Part shown: positions 22,876-34,231 of the stretch, in pieces
Numbering within the stretch: the first letter of the stretch is position 1
How the letters are laid out: the number at the start of each line of letters is the position of its first letter
Assembly: GCA_003254925.1 (NCBI GenBank)
Contig: QANZ01044650.1
Location: 369,521-433,520, forward strand
DNA length: 64,000 nucleotides
Direction of reading: 5' to 3'
Origin: Chamaecrista fasciculata
Taxonomy: Eukaryota; Streptophyta; Magnoliopsida; Fabales; Fabaceae
Program-made: the position numbers and the translations under genes
Notes under the pieces: model-generated
Told to the model about the DNA's origin: nothing
Seen by the model: only the letters and a program-made list of their open reading frames with translations
Database searches by the model: none

Positions 22876-23765
22876 TATTAATTAAAAAAGAAGATGGAAA
22901 CTTAAAGTTGGCATGATTTTAATTTTGCGACCAATCAGTTCTTTGTGTTTTATTCTTTTCGCCTTTTCGGGTTGCATTATTGCTGATTATAACACAAATA
23001 GGATTGAGATTTTACCTTAGTTGCAAAGGGGTTGAAGAGCTGCATATTAATTCTGGAGAAGAGACCTGCAAGACAAAGTTCACAATGATGATCTTGTGGA
23101 AAGGACTATAATGCTAAAGTTAAAAAATATTCCAAGAGAATAAGCACCTGATATGAAAAGATTATATAACTTTTTTAGGGTTTCAATGATATATAATAAA
23201 TAAAGACTTTGAGAAAATTCAATTAATATAGGTCAATCGTGCGTCTGAGATACTCGAGATGAGAATTCTTAAGATTATGAGATGTGAATTTATAAACGAA
23301 TTAGACTATTGAAACTTAAAAAATATATGAACAACTAAACGATGAAATGTCTAATCTCTAATATATCAATAGTTCATTCCCATCAAGAATGGGTGAAGGA
23401 CAACCAAGGTAAGGCAAAATCCCCAAATCACATATATCATTAATTCCTATCGGCTAAACATGAAGTGAAAGACAACTTAAACCATGTAGATAATAACTAG
23501 ATATATATCTAAAGCCATATATATCATTTATAATAATATGTTATTACTTATTAGTCAATATTTATAAAGGATCACGTGATTCGCGCGTGAAGGCGCATGG
23601 CCATGTTAATATTAGAGAAGCGTAATAAATTACTAATTCGGCTCATAAGAATAGTAAACGAAGGTTGCTTCATTCAAAACAACTTAAATGTACATAAATC
23701 TTGTTGGCTCAAATAAATGTACACAAAGTAGCTAAAGTATATATTATTACTCCATCAAAAAAGTA
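22876..23765. other. Intergenic, nothing assigned
   Basis: AT-rich. The stretch 22975-23150 is less AT-rich and could be leftover retrotransposon sequence, but no protein motif is visible. Confidence 0.4.
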
Positions 23766-23770
23766 AAGTA

Positions 23771-24073
23771 TGTTATAAAATATAAAAAATAAGGATATTC
23801 AAAGTAGAGAGAAAAATAGAAGGAGAGAGTGATTCTTTCATTCTACTGATATCATCAACTTTATATCAACACCTAAAGCCTCTATTTATAGGCTAAAGGA
23901 TATGAAAAGGGGATGTGTCTAATTCAATACAAATAATGAAGGGATAGATCCATATTAATGTACACGGGAAACTAAAGATGATAAATACGATTACAGAGAA
24001 AATTTCAAACTTCTATACACGGAGAATATTAAAAGTCCATTGTGAATATTCACAAACATTATTATTCATAACA
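23771..24073 (-). mobile_element. Solo LTR (copia-like), minus orientation
   Basis: A 303-bp unit with TGTTAT...ATAACA ends, flanked by perfect 5-bp copies of AAGTA (23766-23770 and 24074-24078). The minus strand has a TATA box (TATAAATAG, complement of 23882-23890), as expected of an LTR promoter. No internal retroelement sequence adjoins it, so it is a solo LTR left by LTR-LTR recombination. Confidence 0.8.
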
Positions 24074-24078
24074 AAGTA

Positions 24079-24829
24079 TATATTATTACAATAAATTTGA
24101 AATATTTTACAAATTATATCTCAATAAAATTGATATATAAAAAATCATGAAGTCTTTTTATTATTTTATAATAATTATTCCTGTTGATTTTCAATATTAC
24201 TGTAAATTTATATTTAATGATATACAAAAGGGATGTAACGGAATTCAATTTTCGTCGGTTTTCGAACATCTTTAGTTTTTTTCTTTTTGGTAATCATCAA
24301 TTTAATAACAATAACAATACACTTTAAAATATAAATACGGTTGTAAACCAAATAAAAAATGTGAAGAAGCGAAATTAAAGAAAATACACAAATTAGTTCT
24401 CAAAAAGGCTTAGTTTTTCAAGAACTATCCTATGTGCTCCATTGATGTAGCTCTTCCAGAGGTCATCTTCATATCATATTATTATGTTCATTCATCCTTA
24501 CAATTCAATAGAATGAAACCCCTTTATATAGGACTCTTGACATAATGGAAGATGGGTAGGTTACAAGCTATAAAGGGCACCATAATGCACCTCCAAATAC
24601 ACTAATAAGCTTTCATGGAGATGTTACAAAAGGACTAAATTGATGGAGTCATGATGAGGTTATAGAGATGCTACAAGAAGAGCAAAAGGCTCATGGATGT
24701 GGTCATCCACATATTATATATTTACAACAAATACCATGTATTTTTGTATGTGTTGTTGTTATTTCTATTTGTTAGTCTCTTACAAAATATAATATAATGA
24801 TTACAATTTTTTTATATTAACTTAATATA

Positions 24830-24863
<34 letters not shown>

Positions 24864-26591
24864 TACTACTACATAACAAAATAAATTTGGAGCATATCCA
24901 CCCACTCACAAGTTTGTTCTAGATTCAATTCCTTCCGGCAATGTAGAAACAATATTTATATAATATGCTCACAAGTCCGATAATTTGGCCTGCAAGCTTT
25001 TTAAAATATAATCGAATTCAAAGTAAACATTTTGATTTTCTTGTTGAGCAAGATTCAACATTTCCGAGTTAAAAAGGAATTCTGTCTTTATGTGTTAAGT
25101 CAAAAAGAATTGTATGACCTTTGAAAATGGGAATTTCTCAGAAACCAAACAACCCAATCGGACTTGGGATTCCGTCACTTTCAATATTCAATAACGACAT
25201 ATTTTTTTTTGGCCTGAAATAACGACATACTTAACTGAGTGAGAACTCAACATATTTTCTTAAGTTCAATTTCCGGCAAATTTTTTTATTCCAGTAATTT
25301 TTTTATTTTTTAAAAATATTAATTTTATCCTATGAAATAATCTTGTTCAAAATAATAATAAAAAATCTTAATTTATTAATTATATTTTGTAATGACGAAA
25401 TTATCTTAATCATAAGTAAAGTCATGATACTACTATTGTTAGAATGTGCCATTTTTGTTAATTGCATCATGAAGAATGACCAAATATTAAACCAATGACA
25501 ATCTGAGTGACATTTTGTTTTGTCGCGTTGGGTATTTCTATTTATTAAATGTAAACGCAACGTAAATATTCATTATAACCCTATTTTAGTAAAATAAGCA
25601 AATTGTAAGGTGTAACTCATTGTCAAACACTCAAACTATTAATATTATACAGCAAAATTTAATTATGAGAGAAAAAAGCGTAAATTTCTAAAATCAAGAA
25701 AACAGGTGTTTTTTTGGGTCATTTTCTATTTTTATTCTTTTTAAAATAAATATACAACCACAAATTCATTTAGCGTAATTCAAAGCAAAACATTTCATGA
25801 AAGGATTTCATAAAATAAATAAAAAATATAAAAGGTTAAAGTAAATATTTTATAATGGTAATCAAACTAATAAGCATACAAATATGTTTATTTAGTAGGA
25901 TTAAAAATAAAAATAAAGAAATTATATTAACATATTATAGCACATTACATGTTTTAAATTTAAATAAATGATACAAAAGTTAAAATGTACAAATAAAATA
26001 ATTTTTTTTTGAAAACCAAACATATAATAACTTTTTTATTTCTTAAAAAGATTAATTTACTCTTATGTATCATTTGGTTTTAAAAAATAAACTATCTTGA
26101 AATAAAGGTAATGAGAGTTGTTAAGAAAGTTAAGTGGCTCTTTATTACTTATTAAAACTTTACTATTTTAAAATATAATGAAAATAATATTTACATACTA
26201 TATGCAAAATCATTAATCTATAATATTATATATGTGTGAAATGTGTTTTAATTCTGATAATTGATCTGATAAATAATGTAATAAAATTATTTTTGATATA
26301 AAATATTAAAAAAGAAAAAATGTAGCGGTGAAAATTAATTAATCTTTTACTATTTCAATTAAAAAAATTATATTAAAATAAAATAGAAATGATTAAATTT
26401 GTTATTATAAGATGTAATAAATAACTTCAATATTTTTAAAATTTTAATTTTTTAATAATTATGATATTTACAAATATAGCACCAACAGAATTAAAACTTA
26501 ACCAATATCATATGCCACATAAAATATTATATAATCGTTCACTATAAAAATAGTTGGATGCCAACAAAAAAGTTGGCACATTTAGTAAGGA
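24079..26591. other. AT-rich intergenic with possible LTR fragment at 24400-24730
   Basis: 24400-24730 is GC-richer than its surroundings and, read on the minus strand, has a TATA-like TCCTATATAAAGG followed by retroelement-style leader sequence. I could not find paired ends or a target duplication, so I only suggest an LTR fragment. The rest to 26591 is very AT-rich with no gene. Confidence 0.4.
24829..24863. repeat. (TAA)n microsatellite
   Basis: About eleven uninterrupted TAA triplets. Confidence 0.92.
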
Positions 26592-26592
26592 N

Positions 26593-27905
26593 CGAAATAT
26601 GTGATAACTTTCATTTTGGTTCTAAAACAATTTTTTAAGGTCCTTTTCTTTTTACAAAGGATCAAAATGTAAGAAAAAAAATCAGAAATTGAAACTTTAA
26701 TTGAATTTGCCCAAAAACATAAATTTTTCTTCATTATCCTCCCACGTCTCTTCATCTTCTTCTTCACTCTTCCAACTATTCCACTATTCTACCATTCGCT
26801 CAAGCTCTCTCTCCTCCGCTGTCCTCTTCCTCTTCCTCATCCTCACTCTCTCTCTCCTCTACCATCCTCTTCCTCTTCCTTATCCTCACACTCTCTCTCT
26901 CCCCCGCCGTCAAAATCGTCGTCGTCGTCGTCTGCATCATCATCGTTTGCCGCCGTCTATATATATATATGTATGTGTGTGTGTGTGTACGGATTTGGGG
27001 TTTGTTGAGTAGAATTTGATGATGATAATGAACAGAGTAGAATTCTGATTATTTCTGATTTGATTTGATGAGTAGAATTTGAAATTTGTATGAGGAATGA
27101 GGGGTTGTTGAGTTTATGGGAAGATGATGATGAAGAGAGTGTTTGGCTAGGTTTTAGGGTTCAGGGGTTAGGGTTTTTGGGTTCAGGATTTTAGGGTTTA
27201 GGGTTTTAGAGTTTTAGGGTTTTAAATATTTTATTTGATTTCAATTCAGTCCTTGCGTATCAATTTAGTCCCTGAGAGATTCTTGGATTAAGGACTAAAT
27301 TGAAATGTTTGGAAGAGTTTTATGACACTTTACAATTTTATTTTGATGATTTGGGACTAAAATGAATGAAAATAATGAAAAAGAGGGGGAAGTTGAGAAT
27401 AATGAGATAAAAATGGGCCAAGGATAAAATTACATTTTGGAGATCAATTATAAATTGGAGATAACTTTGTGGTTGAACTAAGAATAACGGTTAAAATTGC
27501 AATAAAATCACATTTTGGGGATCAAAACAGAAAAAATGTGAAATTTTAAGGACAAAAATGAAATAAAAAATAGCTTTTATGGCCAAAATGAAACTTATTC
27601 CATAATTTGAAAACCAAAAATGAGATTTTAACCATTGAGTGGAAATCAACGACTAAGATGTAAGAGAAACCAACGGTTAAGATGCAATAGAAATCGACGA
27701 CTAAGATACATTAGAAATTGATGGCTAAGATTGCGTCACGTCAGCATTTTCTATTAAAATTAACGAAATAAAAACACATGTGCCCTAATTGCTAACGACA
27801 CATATCTCAGGTACACAAAGTGAGACGTTTTAAACCACACAGTAACAATATGAAATCGAGCCAAACCACAAATACGTTTTGTTTACTTTACCCTAAAAAG
27901 AAATT
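26593..27905. repeat. Decayed inverted-repeat element with CT-rich and telomere-like sequence
   Basis: Starts right after a single N at 26592. 26740-26930 is CT-rich low-complexity sequence with TCG triplets and ends in (TA)n/(GT)n. 27150-27222 holds TTTAGGG-like units. 27270-27420 repeats an arm (GACTAAATTGAAATGTTTGG and GGGACTAAAATGAATG) that also occurs in the element at 28482-30333. Frames here are low complexity; I call no gene. Confidence 0.5.
27150..27222. repeat. Degenerate telomere-like repeats (TTTAGGG sense)
   Basis: Imperfect TTTAGGG/TTAGGG units separated by variant heptamers. They sit inside transposon-derived sequence far from any visible chromosome end, so they are interstitial. 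Confidence 0.7.
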
Positions 27906-28861
27906 CGCCGCTATATCTGAAGACTAGAAGTAGAAAGCTATTTTTCATTCTTACAAAAAAGAAGAAAAAACTATTTAATCTCAATTCTCAATGCAACTCA
28001 CGATAATGCTAATTGCTATCAGGCCAAAAAATAAATAAAAAATTGCTAATTGCTACGGCCTACTTAGCTTTATAGATTTATGAAACTGTCAATTATAAGG
28101 TATTAAGTACGTCAAAAACATTGGAAATCAAGTAGTATTTCATGCACTTTTGAATTTTATGGCGAAAATAACACCCTAATAAATCCAGTTAGCATTTTGG
28201 CCAAAAAAAAATCCAGTTAGCATCAAATGAAAGCACATTTAATGTTCAGTGCTGTGTGAAACAAAACATGAAAATAACAGAGTTGCAATTTGCGTAATTC
28301 ATTAATTTGGAGTTTGGACATGTATAAATTATAATCGTATAAAAGACAGATAACTCGTGTCTCATGAGGTTCCTAGCTACTTATTAACGAAGAAAAAACC
28401 AAGCACTTTACGTACAACACATGCATATATAAATTTATATATATATATATATATATTCTCCCACCGTCACATATATATATAGAGTAAACTCCCAAATTAG
28501 TCCCTGGATTATTGGCTCGCTGACAGATTGGTCCCTGGATTAACGAAATTGACAAATAGGTCTCCGAATTTTACAAATGTTAGTCAAATAAGTCCTTCCG
28601 TGAAGTCTCCGTTAACCAACACGCTGACGTGACCGTTAATAATTAAAAAAAAACATTTCCTTCAAAAATCAAATTGGTCCTTGAGTCATATTTTTTTAGA
28701 AAAAAAAAAATTTAAATTTTACTCAACCATTTTTATCCCATTATTTTCAGTTCCCCCCCTCTTTCATCATCTTCATTCATTTTAGTCCCAAATCCTCAAT
28801 ATAAAATTATAAAGTGTCCAAAACTCTTCCAAACATTCCAATTTAATCCTTAAAAGTATTA

Positions 28862-29028
28862 AAAACCCTAAAACCTAAACCCTAAACTCTAAAGCCTAAA
28901 ACCCTAAACCCTAAAATCCTAAACCCTAAACCTTACAATCCTAAAACCCTGAACCCTAAAACCCTAAACCCTAAAATCTAAAACCCTAAACCCTAAACCC
29001 TAAACCTTAAATCCTAAACCCCTAAAAA
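28862..29028. repeat. Telomere-like repeats, CCCTAAA sense
   Basis: About 20 CCCTAAA or near-CCCTAAA units in the left arm of the inverted-repeat element, facing TTTAGGG-sense units in its right arm. Confidence 0.8.
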
Positions 29029-29905
29029 AACTACTCTCTTACAATTTGGTCCCTAAATCCTACTTTTCTCTTCACCTTGCCCATATTTTTCATCTTCATC
29101 ATCCTCACAATCTCTCCTTCGTCATCCTCAATTCCCCCTCTCCTTCCAGATTCTTCCTCCTCACATCCAACTCAATCATCATCTTCTTCCTCACATTCGA
29201 CTCATCTCGCATCACACCGATCCAATCTTCCGAGACCAATCTCGTCGTGTGACCCATCCATCGACTCAATCCACAGATCTAATGCAATCATAATCGCTTG
29301 ACTCTCTTCTTCTTTTCAGATCCTTAACTTACGCAATCAGTAGCTTCAAATCAAGAGTCAAATTTTTGGGTGAGATCTCTCTCCAGAATTAATTGTTACT
29401 GCGTTTATGTTGTCGTGTACATGATGGATTAAGCTATTTTAGCTCTTGCGGAGGTTTTGGTAGCTTGGGTTTTTTATTTCAAATGTAAATGAGAAGATTG
29501 GATTTCCAAAGAATTGACCAAAAGCGAGAAATAAAGTGGGGTTGGGTTTGAAGCTACTGATTTCGAATGTGAATGATGTCCAATAAAGTGGTAGATTTGT
29601 GGATTGAGTCGAAGGTTTTGGTAGCTTGGGCTTTTTATTTCGAATGTGAATGATGATGATGATAACGATGACGACGAAGCCATGGTAGGGTTCCTAAGAA
29701 ATTATTGGCATTTGGGTTTCAAAAATTGAGAGCCGCGTCATACTTGTTTGGAGTTTGTTGAATAAGAAAACCCTAATGTGTTCGTGAATTGATGAAGATG
29801 AAGAAGTGAAGCAGGGACCATTTTGAAAAGAAAAGAAAATAGTCAGGGCCAATTTGTAATTTGGGCAGGGACTTGATTGAAAGCATATCTTGATAAAAGG
29901 GGAGA

Positions 29906-30172
29906 GGGTTTAGGTTTTAGGATTTAGGGTTTTGGGGTTTTTGGGGTTTAGGGTTTAGGGTTTTAGGGTTTAGGATTTTAGTGTTTATGGTTTTAGGGTT
30001 TAGAGTTTGGGGTTTAGGTTTTATGGTTTTTAATACTTTTAAGGACTAAATTGGAATGTTTGGAAGAGTTTTTGGACACTTTACAATTTTAGGATTTTAA
30101 GGTTTTAGGGTTTAGGCTTTAGGTTTTAGGGTTTTAGGGTTTAGAGTTTGGGGTTTAGGTTTTAGGGTTTTA
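29906..30172. repeat. Telomere-like repeats, TTTAGGG sense
   Basis: Two blocks (29906-30034 and 30088-30172) of TTTAGGG-like units separated by a copy of the GACTAAATTGGAATGTTTGG arm sequence, which itself occurs twice (about 30045 and 30185). Confidence 0.8.
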
Positions 30173-30333
30173 ATACTTTTAAGGACTAAATTGGAATGTT
30201 TGGTAGAGTTTTGGCACACTTTACAATTTTATTTTTAGGATTTGGGACTAAAATGAATGAAGATGATGAAAAAGAGGGGGAATTGAAAATAATGAGATAA
30301 GAATGGGTGAGTAAAAATTAATTTTTTTTTTTT

Positions 30334-30375
30334 NNNNNNNNNNNNNNNNNNNNNNNNNNNNNNNNNNNNNNNNNN
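30334..30375. other. Assembly gap, 42 Ns
   Basis: N run between poly-T and T/A homopolymer sequence, at the point where the right arm of the inverted-repeat element should continue. The true missing length is unknown. Confidence 0.97.
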
Positions 30376-30469
30376 AGTTTTTTTTTTTAAAAAAAAATTT
30401 TACAATATACACGTGGGCTAGCTAGAGAAAAATGAGTGATTTTTTTAAAATTTTTTAATTCAATAATTT

Positions 30470-30512
30470 TAACTAACCATAAAGGAGTAGAGCCATATAA
30501 TATAAAATATTA
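30470..30512 (-). repeat. Possible Helitron 5'-end fragment
   Basis: The minus strand reads TTTATATTATATGGCTCTAC then TCCTTTATGG, close to the 5' end of the Helitron at 22702-22875 (TCTTATATTATATGGCTCCA). The leading TC is mutated and no 3' end is found before the gap. Confidence 0.35.
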
Positions 30513-31063
30513 TGATCCTAACATATTTTTTATCTATCTATTTTACTCTTACAGTAAAGATTAATTGTCATTTAAATCAAAAGATTTTATGTGTGTTTGT
30601 AATATCAACAATAATTTGATGAGAGTTGCATCATAAGTAAGATATTCGAGATTTGATTTCTAAAGTCGATATTATTAAAAGAGTTTTAAACTGTCCGACC
30701 GAAATAAAATTAATTTTTATTTAAACTATTAGAGGATAAATGAAAAAAATTCATAGTTTACCAAAAAAATAGTATCTTTAATAAAATTTGAACTAGAGAA
30801 TAATTAAAGTGTTTAGACTAAAAATAATTTAGTGTGATGATAGGAAAACTATATTTTAATAAGAGGACCAAATTTTAACTATTATGCTATCAAACGGAAT
30901 AAGTATTAATTTTTGCCTAGACCCTTAATATGGATAAACAAGAAATGCCCATAATTTTACCAAAAAAAAGAAAACACAAAAATTACCTAGCCGTCACTTA
31001 TTGATGACAGTTTCACATTACAGTAGCAATAATTGAGTGATTTATGTTTCCTCTTAATAATTA
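30513..31063. other. AT-rich intergenic, nothing recognised
   Basis: No exon or repeat boundaries identified. Confidence 0.5.
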
Positions 31064-31337
31064 CTCCCTCCGGTTCTGAATATCTGGTGTTTTAGAAAAT
31101 CATTTTTGTTCCAAAATATCTGATGTTTTATAAATTCAAGAGAGCATTAATTATTTTTTTATCATTCTACCACTATTAAATATAGTAGAGTCATAAATGT
31201 ATAAACATTTTCTAAGTAATTTAATAGGGATAGTTTAATCATTTTACTTTATTTTTCTCTTCATTCTATGTTGGCTAATCATTTCCTTAATCTGTGTGTA
31301 GAAACCTTAAACACCAGATATATAGAACCGGAGGGAG
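31064..31337. mobile_element. Stowaway MITE (Tc1/mariner type)
   Basis: Perfect inverted termini CTCCCTCCGGTTCTGAATAT and ATATAGAACCGGAGGGAG with one short difference, flanked by TA on both sides. CTCCCTCCG ends and TA duplication are diagnostic for Stowaway. It is 274 bp long and non-coding, about 960 bp upstream of the EXO70E start. Confidence 0.93.
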
Positions 31338-32299
31338 TAGGTGTTAATTATCTTAATATTACTATTGCAATCTGACCAATACTCGTCAATTTCAACAGTA
31401 ATATACATATTGTCCGTAGTAGTTCGTTAAATACTAGTACGAGTCAAGAGTCAAAACCATAATTAGGACGTAATTGTGTAAAGCTAATAGAAGAAGGAGA
31501 AGAAGAAGGACTAGAGAAGAAAAGTTTCATTTCGCCTACACAATTTCACATCGCCGAGAAGCTTCAGCTCGGGTTTCTCTTCCAAATTCTCAACGCTATA
31601 ATCCAATTTTATCTCTTCGTTACGCCCTTTCCTCGCAAAATTCGAGCTGCTTTCTCATTTCCACGAGCAAAAATCCCTTCCCGCATCGAAATTATTACTT
31701 GTTGCTTCAGCGTCTCAGATTTTTGTGTGGTTGGTATACTCCGGACTTTTCCTCCAGGTTTATGGTTTGATTTTCTTCCGTTTCAGAATTTGAAAGCTGT
31801 GTGTACTGTGTACGTGATTCTCAGCGTCGTAAACTGCGAGGGTTCAAGTTGTTAGGTCAATAGGGTATGAGTTCTGTTTTTTCTTATGCAATTTTGTTTT
31901 GGATTTATGAGTTTTGAGGTTATATTTTCCGTCTCGTGTCCTTTCAGCTCTCTTACTTCCATAGCATGTGATTTCTAAGTAATGGGTTAGAGCCTGAGAA
32001 GGTTAAGAGAGAATTTTAGAATTGTTCTGTTCTGCTATATCTTCATGTTCCTGATTGTTATCAAATTGGGAAGCTTCATCCTAGGAAATTGAGCACTAAA
32101 CCCCGTTCTTATTTTAGTCCTGGAAATATCTTGTTCTTTAGTAATTGTTTTTTTTTTTTTCTTTTTCTTGTGAGGAAGGTTAAATTGGACACCACAAAGG
32201 TTTTCTTTGTGCACAATGAGATAGTCAAAGAAGCACTTTAGATCCTATTTAGTTTTAGAGGTCTGGTCTGTTGTTCTGGATTTTTCATCTTTTACCACT

Positions 32300-34231
32300 A
32301 TGGAAGAACATGAACATGAGTCTGGTATCACAACCTATGAAGGAGAGCAGCACGTGGTGGCTGCGGCTCAGCACATTTTAAAGGCATTAGCAGCAAGTAA
32401 GAACGTGAATGATGGTTTAAAAAAGACTCTCTTGGATCTTGAGATCCACTTGTCTTCAATGTCTGCCAAACTCACTGAAAGAAATGGAAAGGGAGTCAAC
32501 GAATTAGAGAGGCGCCTTAAATGTGCTGAAGACAAAGTGATGAGTTGGGAGGCAAATCATTTGATGATATGGGACTCTGATCCTGGGGATTCTTCCGAAT
32601 ATTTAAAAGCCGTTGGTGAGATCCAAACTCTGACTCAAAGTTTGCAAAGCCTGTCTGTAAATGAAACATGCAAGCAAAAGGAACTCCTTCAGCAAGCTGA
32701 TGGAATTCTGCAGATTGCCATGTCAAGGCTTGAGGATGAGTTAGTCCACATTTTAGTAAAGCACAAGCAGTTCTTTGAGCCGGAATTCATGTCTTTCCAT
32801 TCTAATGAAGTTGATATGGTGTTTGAAGATTCGTTTGCTTCAGCAGAGGATGAACCAATTGGGGAAGCGGCACGGAGTGGGGATGGTTATAACCAATATG
32901 AGGCTTGCACCATAGACTTGGTGCATCCAGATGTAATTCCGGATCTCAAAAGCATTGCGAATGTCATGTTTGCTTCGAAATACCATCAGGAATTCTGCCA
33001 GACTTTCATTACTTCCAGGAGGCATGCCTTAGACGAATACTTTGTTATTCTTAAAATGGAAAAGTTAAGCATTGAGAATGTGCTGAAAATGGAGTGGAGT
33101 CACTTGAACTTTGAGATGAAAAAATGGATTTGGGCTGCGAAGATCATTGTCAAGGTATACCTTGCTAGCGAAAAACGTCTGTGTAAGCAGATTCTGGGAC
33201 ACTTTGGGTCTGTTTATCAGTCTTGCTTTACTGAAATATCGAAGTGCTTTCTGATGCCCCTTTTGGATTTTGGTGAGGCTATTGCAATGGGAACTCATAC
33301 ACCTGAGCGATTGTTTCGCTTGCTTGACATGTATGAGGTTCTGGAGAATCTTGCCGTGGATGTAGATATTTTGTTCTTTGAAGAAGCTAGTTGTTTTCTG
33401 CGGAATGAGTTTCACAATCTTGTAAGGAGCTTCGGTGACACTGTAAGGTCAACGTTTCTGGCATTTGAGAATGCTATTGCGACTTATTCATCAACAAACA
33501 AGCTCCCTGGAGGGGGCATTCACCCTCTTACCAAGTATGTAATGAATTACATCAAGGCAATTACCGAATATAAAGATACTCTTAATCTGCTTCTTGCAGA
33601 TGAAGGTCCAGTTTCTCCACCAGATACTGAGCATGGCGTTTCAGCCCTTACATTTTGTCCAATGGCTTGCCATTTCAGGTCAATAACAGCCACTCTGGAA
33701 TCCAAGTTGAGCAACACATCCAAATTGTACAGAGATGTGGCTTTACAACATATTTTCATGATGAATAACCTTCATTACATGGTACAAAAGGTTAAAAGCT
33801 CTGAGCTAAGGCCATTTCTCGGGGATGAATGGCTTCGCCAACGCACTGGGAAGTTTCAGCGTGAAGCTAGAAGCTACGAGAGGGTCACTTGGAGTTCAGT
33901 CCTTTCTATGCTTCGTGAAGATAGCGGGCCATCTTGTGCTTTAAGCTTAAAGACAACCCAAAAGAAAAGATGCACTTGTTTCACTATTGCCTTTGAGGAA
34001 GTGTATAGGATCCAGACAGGGTGGCGCATCCTGGATCCTCAACTCCGGGAAGATGTACAGATTTCAATTTCTCAGAAACTAGTTCATGCTTACTGGACTT
34101 TTATTGGGAAGAACTCATCTAGCATTGATGAGAAGTGGATCAAGTACTCTGTTGATGAGCTGGAAAGTTTAATTTTGGATCTTTTTGAGGGTTCTTCAAG
34201 ATCCTTGCGCAATTATCAGCGCAGCAAGTGA
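32300..34231 (+). CDS. EXO70E2: Exocyst complex component EXO70E-type (EXO70E2-like)
   Basis: Subunit of the exocyst, the eight-protein tether that brings secretory vesicles to the plasma membrane. Plant EXO70E2 also marks double-membrane exocyst-positive organelles. The coding region is one exon of 643 residues, as usual for the plant EXO70B-H clades and close to the expected length of about 640. Residues 14-28 (YEGEQHVVAAAQHIL) and the block IDLVHPDVIPDLKSIANVMF (about 205-224) are characteristic of the E clade. The long helical EXO70 domain follows from about 265 to 620 (KLSIENVLKMEW, LPGGGIHPLTKYVMNYI, HIFMMNNLHYMVQKVK). The chosen ATG starts the conserved N-terminus. A leader with a probable 5' UTR intron lies at about 31460-32299 (possible donor CCTCCAGGTTTATG near 31756). 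E1 versus E2 cannot be settled here. Confidence 0.92.
   Translation: MEEHEHESGITTYEGEQHVVAAAQHILKALAASKNVNDGLKKTLLDLEIHLSSMSAKLTERNGKGVNELERRLKCAEDKVMSWEANHLMIWDSDPGDSSEYLKAVGEIQTLTQSLQSLSVNETCKQKELLQQADGILQIAMSRLEDELVHILVKHKQFFEPEFMSFHSNEVDMVFEDSFASAEDEPIGEAARSGDGYNQYEACTIDLVHPDVIPDLKSIANVMFASKYHQEFCQTFITSRRHALDEYFVILKMEKLSIENVLKMEWSHLNFEMKKWIWAAKIIVKVYLASEKRLCKQILGHFGSVYQSCFTEISKCFLMPLLDFGEAIAMGTHTPERLFRLLDMYEVLENLAVDVDILFFEEASCFLRNEFHNLVRSFGDTVRSTFLAFENAIATYSSTNKLPGGGIHPLTKYVMNYIKAITEYKDTLNLLLADEGPVSPPDTEHGVSALTFCPMACHFRSITATLESKLSNTSKLYRDVALQHIFMMNNLHYMVQKVKSSELRPFLGDEWLRQRTGKFQREARSYERVTWSSVLSMLREDSGPSCALSLKTTQKKRCTCFTIAFEEVYRIQTGWRILDPQLREDVQISISQKLVHAYWTFIGKNSSSIDEKWIKYSVDELESLILDLFEGSSRSLRNYQRSK

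Larger units (their letters stand above)
28482..30333. mobile_element. Large inverted-repeat element (GAGTAAACT terminus), right end lost in assembly gap
   Basis: The left terminus GAGTAAACTCCCAAATTAGT and the GGTCCCTGGATTATTGGCT module match the fold-back MITE at 4193. Arms pair across the centre: TCCAAACATTCCAATTTAAT at about 28828 faces ATTGGAATGTTTGG at about 30049 and again at about 30190, and CCCTCTTTCATCATCTTCAT at about 28757 faces ATGAAGATGATGAAAAAGAG at about 30257. The centre (about 29030-29880) is non-repetitive, with splice-like signals (TTTTCAG, GGTGAG), and might be captured host sequence. The expected right terminus would fall in or after the N run at 30334. Confidence 0.6.

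Noticed and set aside
26701-27012. Ser/Leu-rich 103-codon frame
   Set aside because: It translates CT-rich simple sequence and microsatellites inside transposon debris.
29046-29301. Ser/Pro-rich open frames in the centre of the large inverted-repeat element
   Set aside because: Low complexity, overlapping in two frames, no conserved motif; treated as element interior or possible capture only.
27150-30172. True telomere or ancient chromosome fusion point
   Set aside because: Units are degenerate, oriented in inverted blocks, and embedded in repeated transposon arms with ordinary genes on both sides.
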